Assembly (NCBI GenBank): GCA_002368155.1
Contig: AP018180.1
Location: 7,434,561-7,498,560, forward strand
From: Nostoc carneum NIES-2107
Lineage (GTDB): Bacteria; Cyanobacteriota; Cyanobacteriia; Cyanobacteriales; Nostocaceae
Direction: 5' to 3'
Length of the DNA stretch: 64,000 bases
Shown in pieces: positions 25,792 through 31,875 of the stretch. The notes beneath the pieces are model-generated. The model searched no databases, was not told where the DNA came from, and worked only from the letters and a program-made list of their open reading frames with translations. The position numbers and the translations under genes are program-made. Each line of letters starts with the position of its first letter. Position 1 is the stretch's first letter.

Positions 25792-25861
25792 CACGGATGG
25801 CGCGTAACTATTGCCAGTATTAGGATTGAGCAAATATTTACTAATAGTACTTATCTACAAA

Positions 25862-25898
25862 ATTCCGCTTTTACCACTTTTTCAGGTAAAAGCGGAAT
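25862..25898. promoter_or_regulatory. Perfect 14-bp-arm palindrome in the divergent promoter region
   Basis: The arms ATTCCGCTTTTACC and GGTAAAAGCGGAAT enclose a 9-base loop and end 19 bp before the tyrosine recombinase ATG. Together with the palindrome at 25760 it forms a pair of similar size about 70 bp apart. Autoregulation by the recombinase or binding of an element regulator is plausible. Confidence 0.6.
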
Positions 25899-25916
25899 AT
25901 CAAAAACAATGCTTAT

Positions 25917-26498
25917 ATGCCTAAAAATAACAGAAGTGGAAAAGCTGCGGTTATCTCCGATAGTGATTTTGTAAAAATCCGTAAACAAGTCCGGACGGAA
26001 AAATATAAATTACTTTTGGATTTAGCCTGGTACACCGGGGAAAGGTGGGGGGCACTGATTCAGCTAAAGGTGAGTGATGTTTATGACGAGAAAGGCCGCC
26101 CCAAAGATACGCTCGTTTTTCAGGGAATCATTAGGAAACATCGACCGGACGGGACAGCTGACACGATAGAAATTCCCGTTCATGAAAATTTAAAAGATTC
26201 GCTTTCTCGCTTCTGTCCGGGAGAGTCGATTTGGTTATTTCCTTCGCGGTGTGGTACTAAGCCGATTACTTGGCGCAATGCCTATGACATCTTGAAGCGG
26301 GCAACTGACCGGGCCGGAATGGGGGTGAAGGGCATCTCAACACATACTACCCGCCGGAGTTTGGTGAATCGGCTGCGAAAAAACGGGACTGCTAAATCTG
26401 TGATTCGCAAGATTACCGGACATCGGGACGAGAAAGGGCTTGACCCTTACATAGATATTGACATCGATGAAGTGAGGGGAGCAATAGCAACTTTATGA
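25917..26498 (+). CDS. Short tyrosine recombinase (catalytic domain only)
   Basis: The 193-residue protein carries the full catalytic set: Arg in TGERWGALIQL, HxxR in HTTRRSLVNRL, His in ITGHRDEKG and the nucleophile Tyr in DPYIDID. The usual N-terminal SAM-like core-binding domain is missing, as in FimB-type invertases and some short integrases. It lies mid-element, 7 kb from either end, not beside an attachment site. Resolution of dimers, inversion or replication control therefore seems more likely than integration. ATG 25917 is the only reasonable start. Confidence 0.85.
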   Translation: MPKNNRSGKAAVISDSDFVKIRKQVRTEKYKLLLDLAWYTGERWGALIQLKVSDVYDEKGRPKDTLVFQGIIRKHRPDGTADTIEIPVHENLKDSLSRFCPGESIWLFPSRCGTKPITWRNAYDILKRATDRAGMGVKGISTHTTRRSLVNRLRKNGTAKSVIRKITGHRDEKGLDPYIDIDIDEVRGAIATL

Positions 26499-26656
26499 AT
26501 CCAGTCTTTTTACAAATTGAAACTTTCTATCAACGCCTGCAAGCTGGGGATTTTGACAACCCCTTAAGCCTGGCTCAAGAACTTGAGAAACTGGCGGATC
26601 TGGCTTGGAATGAGATTGACGAGTTATATCAGCCATCGCTTAGGATTGAGCCTTAA
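26495..26656 (+). CDS. 53-residue acidic helical protein coupled to the recombinase
   Basis: The ATG overlaps the recombinase stop codon (ATGA). The product is acidic and helical (LSLAQELEKLADLAWNEIDEL) and ends in IEP. The tight coupling suggests a partner of the recombinase, for example a directionality or accessory factor, but no family is recognised. Confidence 0.5.
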   Translation: MNPVFLQIETFYQRLQAGDFDNPLSLAQELEKLADLAWNEIDELYQPSLRIEP

Positions 26657-26719
26657 CTTATTGTTGATTGTTATGTACGCGTACTAACTAGCGCGATCGC
26701 AATTCGAGTTGCACCTTAC

Positions 26720-27013
26720 TCAAGAATTTTTGCGATCGCGTTTTTTATGGGCATTGGGCATTGGGCATTGGGCATGGGGGATAGGGAAAAAGGTGTACCC
26801 CGTAATCCAAATTGCTGGGTCGATGTTTGTGATTGGCAATTTTTTAAGAGCAAGCTTCGCTTCTTCAAGCTTAATTAGCGCTTCCTGCAGCTCGTCTCGT
26901 GCTTGTTGAGCCATAATTATGGCTTGCCAACGCTGCTGCCGTGCTATTTCAATGATAATTAGCGCTTCCTGCCTTTGCTGGAGTGCTTCCTCTAAAAACT
27001 TTGATTCATCCAT
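26720..27013 (-). CDS. Possible coiled-coil protein with repeat-derived C-terminus
   Basis: The first 60 residues form a convincing Ala/Gln/Glu-rich coiled coil (RQQRWQAIIMAQQARDELQ). The C-terminal 25 residues are translated from a GGGCATT tandem repeat on the opposite strand (HAQCPMPNAH), so the natural stop was probably displaced by repeat insertion. Coding is likely for the N-terminal part only. Confidence 0.4.
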   Translation of the reverse strand: MDESKFLEEALQQRQEALIIIEIARQQRWQAIIMAQQARDELQEALIKLEEAKLALKKLPITNIDPAIWITGYTFFPIPHAQCPMPNAHKKRDRKNS

Positions 27014-27143
27014 TTTTAGTTATTTAACCAAAGCCTATTCAATTATTTAAATTAAAAAATTTAATCTATCTTGCTGTAGAACTTAATATTTCAAATTATT
27101 GTGATTATTGCTACATTCAAATGTTCTTCTACAGTCATGCACA

Positions 27144-27662
27144 TTATTGATTACTCCAACTTTTGATTAACTGCTTAATCTCAGTTGGTGTTTGATCGTC
27201 TGCGATCGCACTCTCCACTTGAGACTTTCTACTTTTTGCGATCGCACTTTCAATATTGCCGCCGGGAATATGTACATGGTGAATTTTCCGGCCGGACATC
27301 CACAGGTAGCGGTAATAGTAATGTTCTTTGCCGTAGCGGGTGACTGGGTACTTTTCAATCCAGTGAGACTGTTCTGGAGCAGATTTAGTTGTGTTAGTTG
27401 TTGCTTGCTCCAGAACACTAAAATGAGGGTTTGAGCGTTCTGGGGTATCGCTTGTTACTTGCTCCAGAACAGTCATACCCTGAACTTGGGAAACTAACTC
27501 TGGGTATCTTCTCTCCCATTGATTCCACGCTGTTTCATACTCAGCAATGGTTGGGTAATCATCCGGTTCTGGTGGTTCCGCATCCCAAGCTGGATCGTAT
27601 TGGGGACTGGGGACTGGGGATTGGGTGAACTGTTGCAAGTCAAATAGAGTTAGCTGGTTCAT
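27144..27662 (-). CDS. Unknown element protein with a C-terminal basic aromatic domain
   Basis: The 172-residue protein has a Pro/Asp/Glu-rich N-terminal half and a C-terminal segment, YYYRYLWMSGRKIHHVHIPG, that looks like a small beta-hairpin nucleic-acid-binding module. I recognise no named family. It is coupled to the following gene (their ends overlap by 4 bp) and belongs to the minus-strand maintenance genes. Confidence 0.55.
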   Translation of the reverse strand: MNQLTLFDLQQFTQSPVPSPQYDPAWDAEPPEPDDYPTIAEYETAWNQWERRYPELVSQVQGMTVLEQVTSDTPERSNPHFSVLEQATTNTTKSAPEQSHWIEKYPVTRYGKEHYYYRYLWMSGRKIHHVHIPGGNIESAIAKSRKSQVESAIADDQTPTEIKQLIKSWSNQ

Positions 27663-27859
27663 GACTCACCATCCCGCCGCCTAAAGGGGACTACCTGGTG
27701 AGAGACTTGCTCAGATAATTCCTTTAATGCAGCTGACCAAGCCAGGGCAAATCCTACTGGCATTTCCTCAAAATCAGCTTCATTAATGAAACGCCGACGA
27801 ATCCAGTTTTTAAAAATCTCAATCTGCTGATGGTCGAATAAAAATTGTGAATCTGTCAT
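27659..27859 (-). CDS. Small unknown protein of the maintenance cluster
   Basis: The 66-residue protein is helical (QIEIFKNWIRRRFINEADF) with a basic tail (VVPFRRRDGES). Its stop overlaps the start of the next gene (ATGA type), which supports translation. It may be a small DNA-binding or regulatory protein; no family is recognised. Confidence 0.5.
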   Translation of the reverse strand: MTDSQFLFDHQQIEIFKNWIRRRFINEADFEEMPVGFALAWSAALKELSEQVSHQVVPFRRRDGES

Positions 27860-27921
27860 AATTTGATTTCCTTGATATAGTTGCGCCGCAATTTGCGGTT
27901 ATTTTTTTATACGTACAGTTA

Positions 27922-28599
27922 TCAACTGTTAGGAAATAAATCATCCCAATCAGTAGAGTTCCCATACATTTGAAGTAAAACACTGTAATTACGTGGGTGT
28001 TCCCAATAACGTTGACGCAAACAATCACGTATCCAACCTTCGGGATTGGGGATTTTTTCAAAACCACCACGCAAGTTAAACATGATTAAAGCTAATTTAA
28101 TTTCGTTGGTAGGACGATGTAATACTTCGGTTACGTTGTCGTCATAATAAATACCGTTATCTTCGAGCAACTGCCTATTATCACAATGCTGCTGCTGTAT
28201 ATTACTCCCGTCAGCACAACTGTCATTTGAGGGGGGTAAATTGTAACTAGAGTTATGGTTTTGTAAGTTTTTTTTCTTAGGTGGATTTAACCATTCCAGT
28301 GGTCTAACTAATAACTTAAAAACTTTCCAACTGTACTGTTTAACTACTTGCACTACACGATGGTTTAGCAGTAGTTCAAACATCTGCTTGAGGTAATTAT
28401 GCGAATATCCTTTACCTCTTGATTTGGCTACTGTGGCGTTAAATTCTGATAAGTCTGGCTCTATCTCTGCTGATATTTCACCTTGCCTCATGAGCCACTG
28501 CCAAAGTGATTTGGCAGCAGGAGGAATATGATTTTGATAGCAGAATGCTTCGTGTTCTTCTGTCCAAGGAAGTGGTTTTTTGTAGCGATTTTCTGTCAT
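27922..28599 (-). CDS. Winged-helix, replication-initiator-like protein
   Basis: The 225-residue protein begins with a helical segment that looks like a winged helix (PPAAKSLWQWLMRQGEISAE; YSHNYLKQMFELLLNHRVVQVV). A polar linker follows, then a conserved C-terminal block (NPEGWIRDCLRQRYWE) reminiscent of plasmid or phage replication and DnaD-like proteins. With iteron-like repeats 0.8 kb upstream and an RHH gene beside it, a role in starting replication of the excised element is plausible but not proven. Confidence 0.5.
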   Translation of the reverse strand: MTENRYKKPLPWTEEHEAFCYQNHIPPAAKSLWQWLMRQGEISAEIEPDLSEFNATVAKSRGKGYSHNYLKQMFELLLNHRVVQVVKQYSWKVFKLLVRPLEWLNPPKKKNLQNHNSSYNLPPSNDSCADGSNIQQQHCDNRQLLEDNGIYYDDNVTEVLHRPTNEIKLALIMFNLRGGFEKIPNPEGWIRDCLRQRYWEHPRNYSVLLQMYGNSTDWDDLFPNS

Positions 28600-28749
28600 A
28601 ATATTGATAGGAATTTTTCGTTTTTAGCTTCCTGGTAGCTCTAACTACTAGGAGGCTTTCAAGTTTTTAAGTATTAAAAATCAGGCTATTAGCTGTTAGT
28701 TATTCGCGGCGATCGCACTTTTGAAGTGAGGCACGATCACATTAAAAAT

Positions 28750-28773
28750 CCGTCCTCACCAATGGCGGGACGG
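28750..28773 (-). terminator. Terminator of the RHH gene (minus strand)
   Basis: Read on the minus strand, CCGTCC and GGACGG form a 6-bp stem followed by ATTTTTA. It starts 2 bp after the stop of the RHH/coiled-coil frame at 28776. Confidence 0.7.
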
Positions 28774-28775
28774 TT

Positions 28776-29170
28776 TTATTGCTGGTCTGGGATATTTTTC
28801 TCAGACATCAATTTGTAAATTTGTGCCTCAAGCTCTTGTATGGCTTTTTTAAAGTCGCTTTCACTTTCTTTGCTTTCGTCAAGTCTAGTGATCAGACGCT
28901 GCTGGTGCGATTTGACATAAGAAAGGTGCTTCTCTTCAAGTAACTTGACGGCTTCTAGTATTTTCCCAAGATCTGAACTTCTGGAGTAGCTAGGCTTATG
29001 CCCAGTTCCCCCTCGGCTAGTCCCCTGATCATCTGAGATGTGTCTTTGTACCCCAGAGACTTGGCTTTGTTTAGTAGAGCTTCCCTTTGTTCCAGAGAAA
29101 GCCGTACTGACAGCCTTGCCTCTTGTTCCGGTAGTATTTTTGGTCTTCCGGGCTTTTGTGGCGTTGTCAT
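28776..29170 (-). CDS. Ribbon-helix-helix DNA-binding protein with coiled-coil extension in the -1 frame
   Basis: From ATG 29170 the zero frame gives a 71-residue protein with a typical RHH domain (ARLSVRLSLEQREALLNKA, GYKDTSQMIRGLAEGEL) that ends at a stop at 28955. The -1 frame continues into a good coiled coil (ILEAVKLLEEKHLSYVKSH ... AIQELEAQIYKLM) to 28776. The slippery heptamer G GGA AAA (28967-28961) lies in the correct frame just two codons before the stop. A -1 shift would give a 131-residue RHH-coil protein. The long -1 frame open from 29186 has a low-complexity N-terminus and looks like a shadow of the RHH frame. RHH proteins of this size usually act in partition or repression. Confidence 0.65.
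28961..28967 (-). other. Canonical -1 frameshift slippery site
   Basis: On the minus strand the heptamer GGGAAAA reads as G GGA AAA in the RHH frame (X XXY YYZ). After a -1 slip it reads GGG AAA and then enters the coiled-coil frame. The zero-frame stop follows after one more codon. No stimulatory stem was verified. Confidence 0.6.
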
Positions 29171-29398
29171 CGCTGTTATTACTCATAACCTTTTTTCTAT
29201 TTTAATTTTGTCTGCACAAAAAGTTTTGTGTTCACGCTTGACTGATACTTTTGGGTGTACGATTATGTTAACAGAGTTTTGTGAAAACAAAATTATTTTA
29301 GCTCCCCCCTCACCCATGCCACTGTGCCTGTGAGGGCCAATTCAGGAGCAAGCACCCGCGCACTGCCAAAGAGCCAGCGCGGAAACAACCTCAAATGA

Positions 29399-29470
29399 TC
29401 AGAGCTGACTGCGTAATCATCGGAGTTGACTGTGCAATGCTCGCAGTTAACTGTGTAATGCTCGGAGTTC
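29399..29470. repeat. 21-bp iteron-like tandem repeats
   Basis: Three tandem 21-bp copies of TCGGAGTTGACTGTGTAATGC type (29399-29419, 29420-29440, 29441-29461) are followed by a partial fourth. The unit length and directness fit replication iterons or a centromere-like site bound by an RHH protein; the RHH gene starts 230 bp away. Confidence 0.7.
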
Positions 29471-29591
29471 ATAAAAGTCATAAGCGCCACAGCTACACCC
29501 GGCGCTGCAAACCTTGCTGTCTCGCAATGGAGGTATAAATTTAGACGTTAATCTCTTCTCTAGCCAACGTAGTATGTACTTAACCATGATT

Positions 29592-29612
29592 CGCCAGCAT
29601 TCTTTGCTGGCG
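29592..29612. other. Strong hairpin in the 29187-29727 non-coding interval
   Basis: CGCCAGCA and TGCTGGCG form an 8-bp stem with a 5-base loop, followed by CTTTCCTCC. The interval from 29187 to 29727 has no gene that I support. It holds the iterons, this hairpin and the terminator at 29670, which together resemble an origin or small-RNA region. Confidence 0.6.
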
Positions 29613-29669
29613 CTTTCCTCCCCCTGGAGGCGCTGATTTTCTGTCAGAACAACATATATCGGAAAAACA

Positions 29670-29706
29670 CCAGCGTCAGTTTGGTGAAGCTTGACGCTGG
29701 CATTTT
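29670..29706 (+). terminator. Rho-independent terminator
   Basis: CCAGCGTCA and TGACGCTGG form a 9-bp stem followed by CATTTTTT on the plus strand. No plus-strand gene lies immediately upstream, so it may end a non-coding transcript from the 29500-29670 region. Confidence 0.7.
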
Positions 29707-29727
29707 TTGAAAATGGGAAATTAAATT

Positions 29728-29913
29728 ATGACTTACCGCGCCGATTTAAGACCGTGGGCTATTTTCAGATGTCGTATCACTGGTAATCTCTGCGTTGCTC
29801 GTTTTCGCTCGCGTGGCGATGCCTATGCTTATATGAGCATTCTGCGCGCCAATAATCCCGGCGCAATTTATGAAGTGGTTTTTGATAAGCAACCGGCTGA
29901 GATTCAAAACTAG
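29728..29913 (+). CDS. Small unknown protein (61 residues)
   Basis: It starts shortly after the terminator, with GGGAAATTAA before the ATG. The protein is compact and aromatic (AIFRCRITGNLCVARFRSRG, AYAYMSILRANNPGAIYEV), with an alpha/beta look and no membrane helix. It resembles the kind of short conserved protein found on cyanobacterial plasmids, but I cannot name it. Confidence 0.5.
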   Translation: MTYRADLRPWAIFRCRITGNLCVARFRSRGDAYAYMSILRANNPGAIYEVVFDKQPAEIQN

Positions 29914-29997
29914 AAATTTTGCGATCGCACAGCTTTAGAGGAGGAGTGCGATCGCTTGTGAGTCGTCATCTACTTATGTAAAAAATATCACAATGTT

Positions 29998-30360
29998 ATG
30001 CAAGTTAAAACCATCAGTTACAAACGGGTTTTAAACCTGGGTAATTACGAAAATAAGCACCTAGAACTACTGGCTGAAGTTCATGAGGGAGACAATCTTG
30101 ACGCTGAAATCTCTCACCTGATGGAAACAGTTGAGCGCAAAATCCGAGAACACGAAGAACAAAAAATTGAAGCTGAACTAGAAAACCTCAGACAACACAG
30201 AAGTGACCTTAGAAAGCAGATAAGGGACTTAAAACAAGAGTTAGGACAACTACAACAAGGGGCAATCGCTAATCCAGCAGATCTGGAACCCAGCATAGAC
30301 GATATCCCTTTTGAGGCTGGGGATACTGCTCAATCAAGCGGTATCCCTGACGGATTTTAG
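29998..30360 (+). CDS. Unknown protein with beta N-terminus and coiled coil
   Basis: Residues 1-40 alternate as beta strands (VKTISYKRVLNLGNYENKHL). Residues 45-95 form a charged coiled coil (ETVERKIREHEEQKIEAEL), and the C-terminal tail is acidic and proline-containing. The acidic tail after a possible nucleic-acid-binding start recalls accessory replication proteins, but this is speculation. Confidence 0.55.
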   Translation: MQVKTISYKRVLNLGNYENKHLELLAEVHEGDNLDAEISHLMETVERKIREHEEQKIEAELENLRQHRSDLRKQIRDLKQELGQLQQGAIANPADLEPSIDDIPFEAGDTAQSSGIPDGF

Positions 30361-30439
30361 TCAAAGTTTTGAAGTGCGATCGCGCTACTTGGAATGGAAC
30401 GCGATCGCAATAATTTGGAACCTACAGCCACGTAGATTT

Positions 30440-30694
30440 ATGCAAATCATATCAGTTCCTACCGTGTTCACTTGCAAAACCCCGGGTTCTGGTTGGCTGA
30501 ACTTAGCCCAAGTTCGCCAGCTGCAACATTCACCATCAGGTAACTCTTTCAAAGATGACTTAGTTGTGATCACCTGGCAAAACGGCGATAGCCAACCATT
30601 TACAGGTGAAGATGCTTTGGCCATACTCCAAGCTTGGGATGAAGCACAACAGCGTTGTAATTGTCTCCAATCGAAAAATCATGAATCAAGATGA
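30440..30694 (+). CDS. Small unknown protein (84 residues)
   Basis: ATG 30440 is chosen over the open upstream frame because the conserved-looking part (LNLAQVRQLQHSP, DLVVITWQNGDSQPFTGED) starts there and the upstream part overlaps the previous gene. It is probably a small beta-barrel-like protein. Its 3' end overlaps the next gene by 14 bp, which suggests co-translation. Confidence 0.5.
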   Translation: MQIISVPTVFTCKTPGSGWLNLAQVRQLQHSPSGNSFKDDLVVITWQNGDSQPFTGEDALAILQAWDEAQQRCNCLQSKNHESR

Positions 30695-31343
30695 ACTATT
30701 AGCCAAGTTTGGCGACGATTTTAAACAGCTATCAAATGAGCCAATTATTCAGCTAAGTATTTCACCGTTGATGGCTTGGCAGATAATTTCTCAACTGCAA
30801 TTAGCGCTAAGACATCCCGAAAACTCCGGAGCATCAAGTAAGTCTACGAGACATTTTGTAGATACACTAGCCTCACAAATGCCCATGACAGACTCACTCA
30901 AAGAGTTATTTAACATGGGATGGAACCCGGATTACGATCAGCCACAGACTAAAAAACCAACTACTGAAGTTCATAACGCTGTAGCCATCTACGGAGTAAA
31001 TGAAGATGGCACATTAGCAAATACTCCAATTGCAGAATTTGCCCGCCCTCAAGATTGGGGAGATAAAGAGCGCTGGCATTATGAATTTTTTAGGCTTGAA
31101 TGGCACACAGACAAAGAACTTTTTATCAATAATTGTCACTGCTGGACTGACATAAAAAACCCTGAAACTGGTTATGCTCAACTGTTCGCGCCAGGCATTT
31201 GCATGATTTTAATTCCAGGTAACAAGCCTCAATTATGCGGACGTGATTATTTAGATGAGGATGATTTTTGGAGTGAAGAATGGGGAGAAATGCCACCTTA
31301 TTATTTAGGTGACGATGAAGATGAGGAAGATATTTATTTATGA
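30681..31343 (+). CDS. Unknown acidic protein (220 residues)
   Basis: The start is set at ATG 30681, overlapping the previous gene by 14 bp. The N-terminal 70 residues are helical, and the central part is rich in Trp/Tyr/Phe (HYEFFRLEWHTDKELFINN). The last 30 residues are strongly acidic (YLGDDEDEEDIYL). No family is recognised. It overlaps the next start (ATGA). Confidence 0.55.
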   Translation: MNQDELLAKFGDDFKQLSNEPIIQLSISPLMAWQIISQLQLALRHPENSGASSKSTRHFVDTLASQMPMTDSLKELFNMGWNPDYDQPQTKKPTTEVHNAVAIYGVNEDGTLANTPIAEFARPQDWGDKERWHYEFFRLEWHTDKELFINNCHCWTDIKNPETGYAQLFAPGICMILIPGNKPQLCGRDYLDEDDFWSEEWGEMPPYYLGDDEDEEDIYL

Positions 31344-31555
31344 GTGAAGAAAGCTTACCACAACCAGATCCAAGTTGGGACTATTACACTTACTGGAATG
31401 ATTTAGAACGTATCAAAGACACAATTAATACAGCTTTAAAATTGATGGCACAGCATGAGGAATCTAATACTGAGGCTAATAAAGATATCAAACAATTATT
31501 AAACAAAGCCTCAGAAAAATTGATAGAAGTCATCACCCAGATTGAATCCGCCTGA
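31340..31555 (+). CDS. Small coiled-coil protein upstream of the bridge-RNA candidate
   Basis: The 71-residue protein is mostly one helix (LERIKDTINTALKLMAQHE, DIKQLLNKASEKLIEVITQ). Its ATG overlaps the stop of the preceding gene. It is the last protein gene before the non-coding RNA region. Confidence 0.5.
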   Translation: MSEESLPQPDPSWDYYTYWNDLERIKDTINTALKLMAQHEESNTEANKDIKQLLNKASEKLIEVITQIESA

Positions 31556-31572
31556 TGAGCCAATTGGCTATA

Positions 31573-31813
31573 GGCTACCTGACACAGTAGCCGAAACTCT
31601 GGCGATTGCCAGAGTCGCGGATTGTGTCCAAAGCAGTTCGCACCATTACACATAGGAAGTGCGGCGTTAGGAGAGAATAGCGCTCTATTGTGAGGCGTTT
31701 TAATGTTCAAGCGCAGCCCCCAAGTGTTGATGGTTCCCCAGTTCGTTTAGGAGTGAATCGCGCCCCTGCTTTGATGTGGGGCGTTAGGGTGATTCTTGCG
31801 CTTTCATACTGGG
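31573..31813 (+). ncRNA. Candidate bridge RNA of the IS110-type recombinase, with four guides
   Basis: There is no ORF here; the interval is full of stems. Two 5' hairpins occur first (GGCTAC/GTAGCC, 31573-31592; ACTCTGGC/GCCAGAGT, 31596-31615). Four units follow, each built as [GG/TT]CGTT, a 9-10 base guide, two bases, then GCGC. Guides: 31669-31677 AGGAGAGAA (left target; matches 18187-18195 in 8 of 9); 31700-31708 TTAATGTTC (right target; complementary to 33429-33437, 9 of 9); 31748-31757 TAGGAGTGAA (left donor; matches 33422-33431 in 8 of 10); 31786-31795 AGGGTGATTC (right donor; complementary to 18193-18202 in 7 of 10). All end in the core GAA or TTC. An apical stem CGCCCC/GGGGCG (31761-31766, 31778-31783) and an outer stem CCCAGT/ACTGGG (31737-31742, 31808-31813) form the donor loop. 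The order and polarity are those known for IS621-like bridge RNAs. The exact 5' and 3' ends are not known. Confidence 0.85.
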
Positions 31814-31875
31814 TTTTAAACACAAATTAAACAGTGTTGCCTCACTGTTATCACACCCTTACTGTTAGCTGAACC

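Noticed and set aside
25917-26498. The tyrosine recombinase as the integrase that inserted the element
   Set aside because: It lies 7 kb from both ends, lacks the core-binding domain, and the junctions share only a 3-bp core without a typical tyrosine-recombinase att repeat; the RNA guides match instead. A role in integration is not fully excluded.
28776-29186. A 136-residue protein from ATG 29186 as the real product
   Set aside because: Its first 80 residues are low-complexity Ser/Thr/Gly and overlap a well-formed RHH frame; only its C-terminal coiled coil looks coding, best explained by a -1 shift.
29293-29490. A 65-residue minus-strand protein
   Set aside because: It is mainly a translation of the 21-bp iteron-like repeats (repeating HYTVNCEHCTVNS) and lacks an RBS.
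31663-31801. Integron attC-like sites, suggested by repeated GCGTTAG
   Set aside because: The repeated motif has no matching RYYYAAC partners in attC geometry, no integron integrase is present, and the guide interpretation explains the variable parts.
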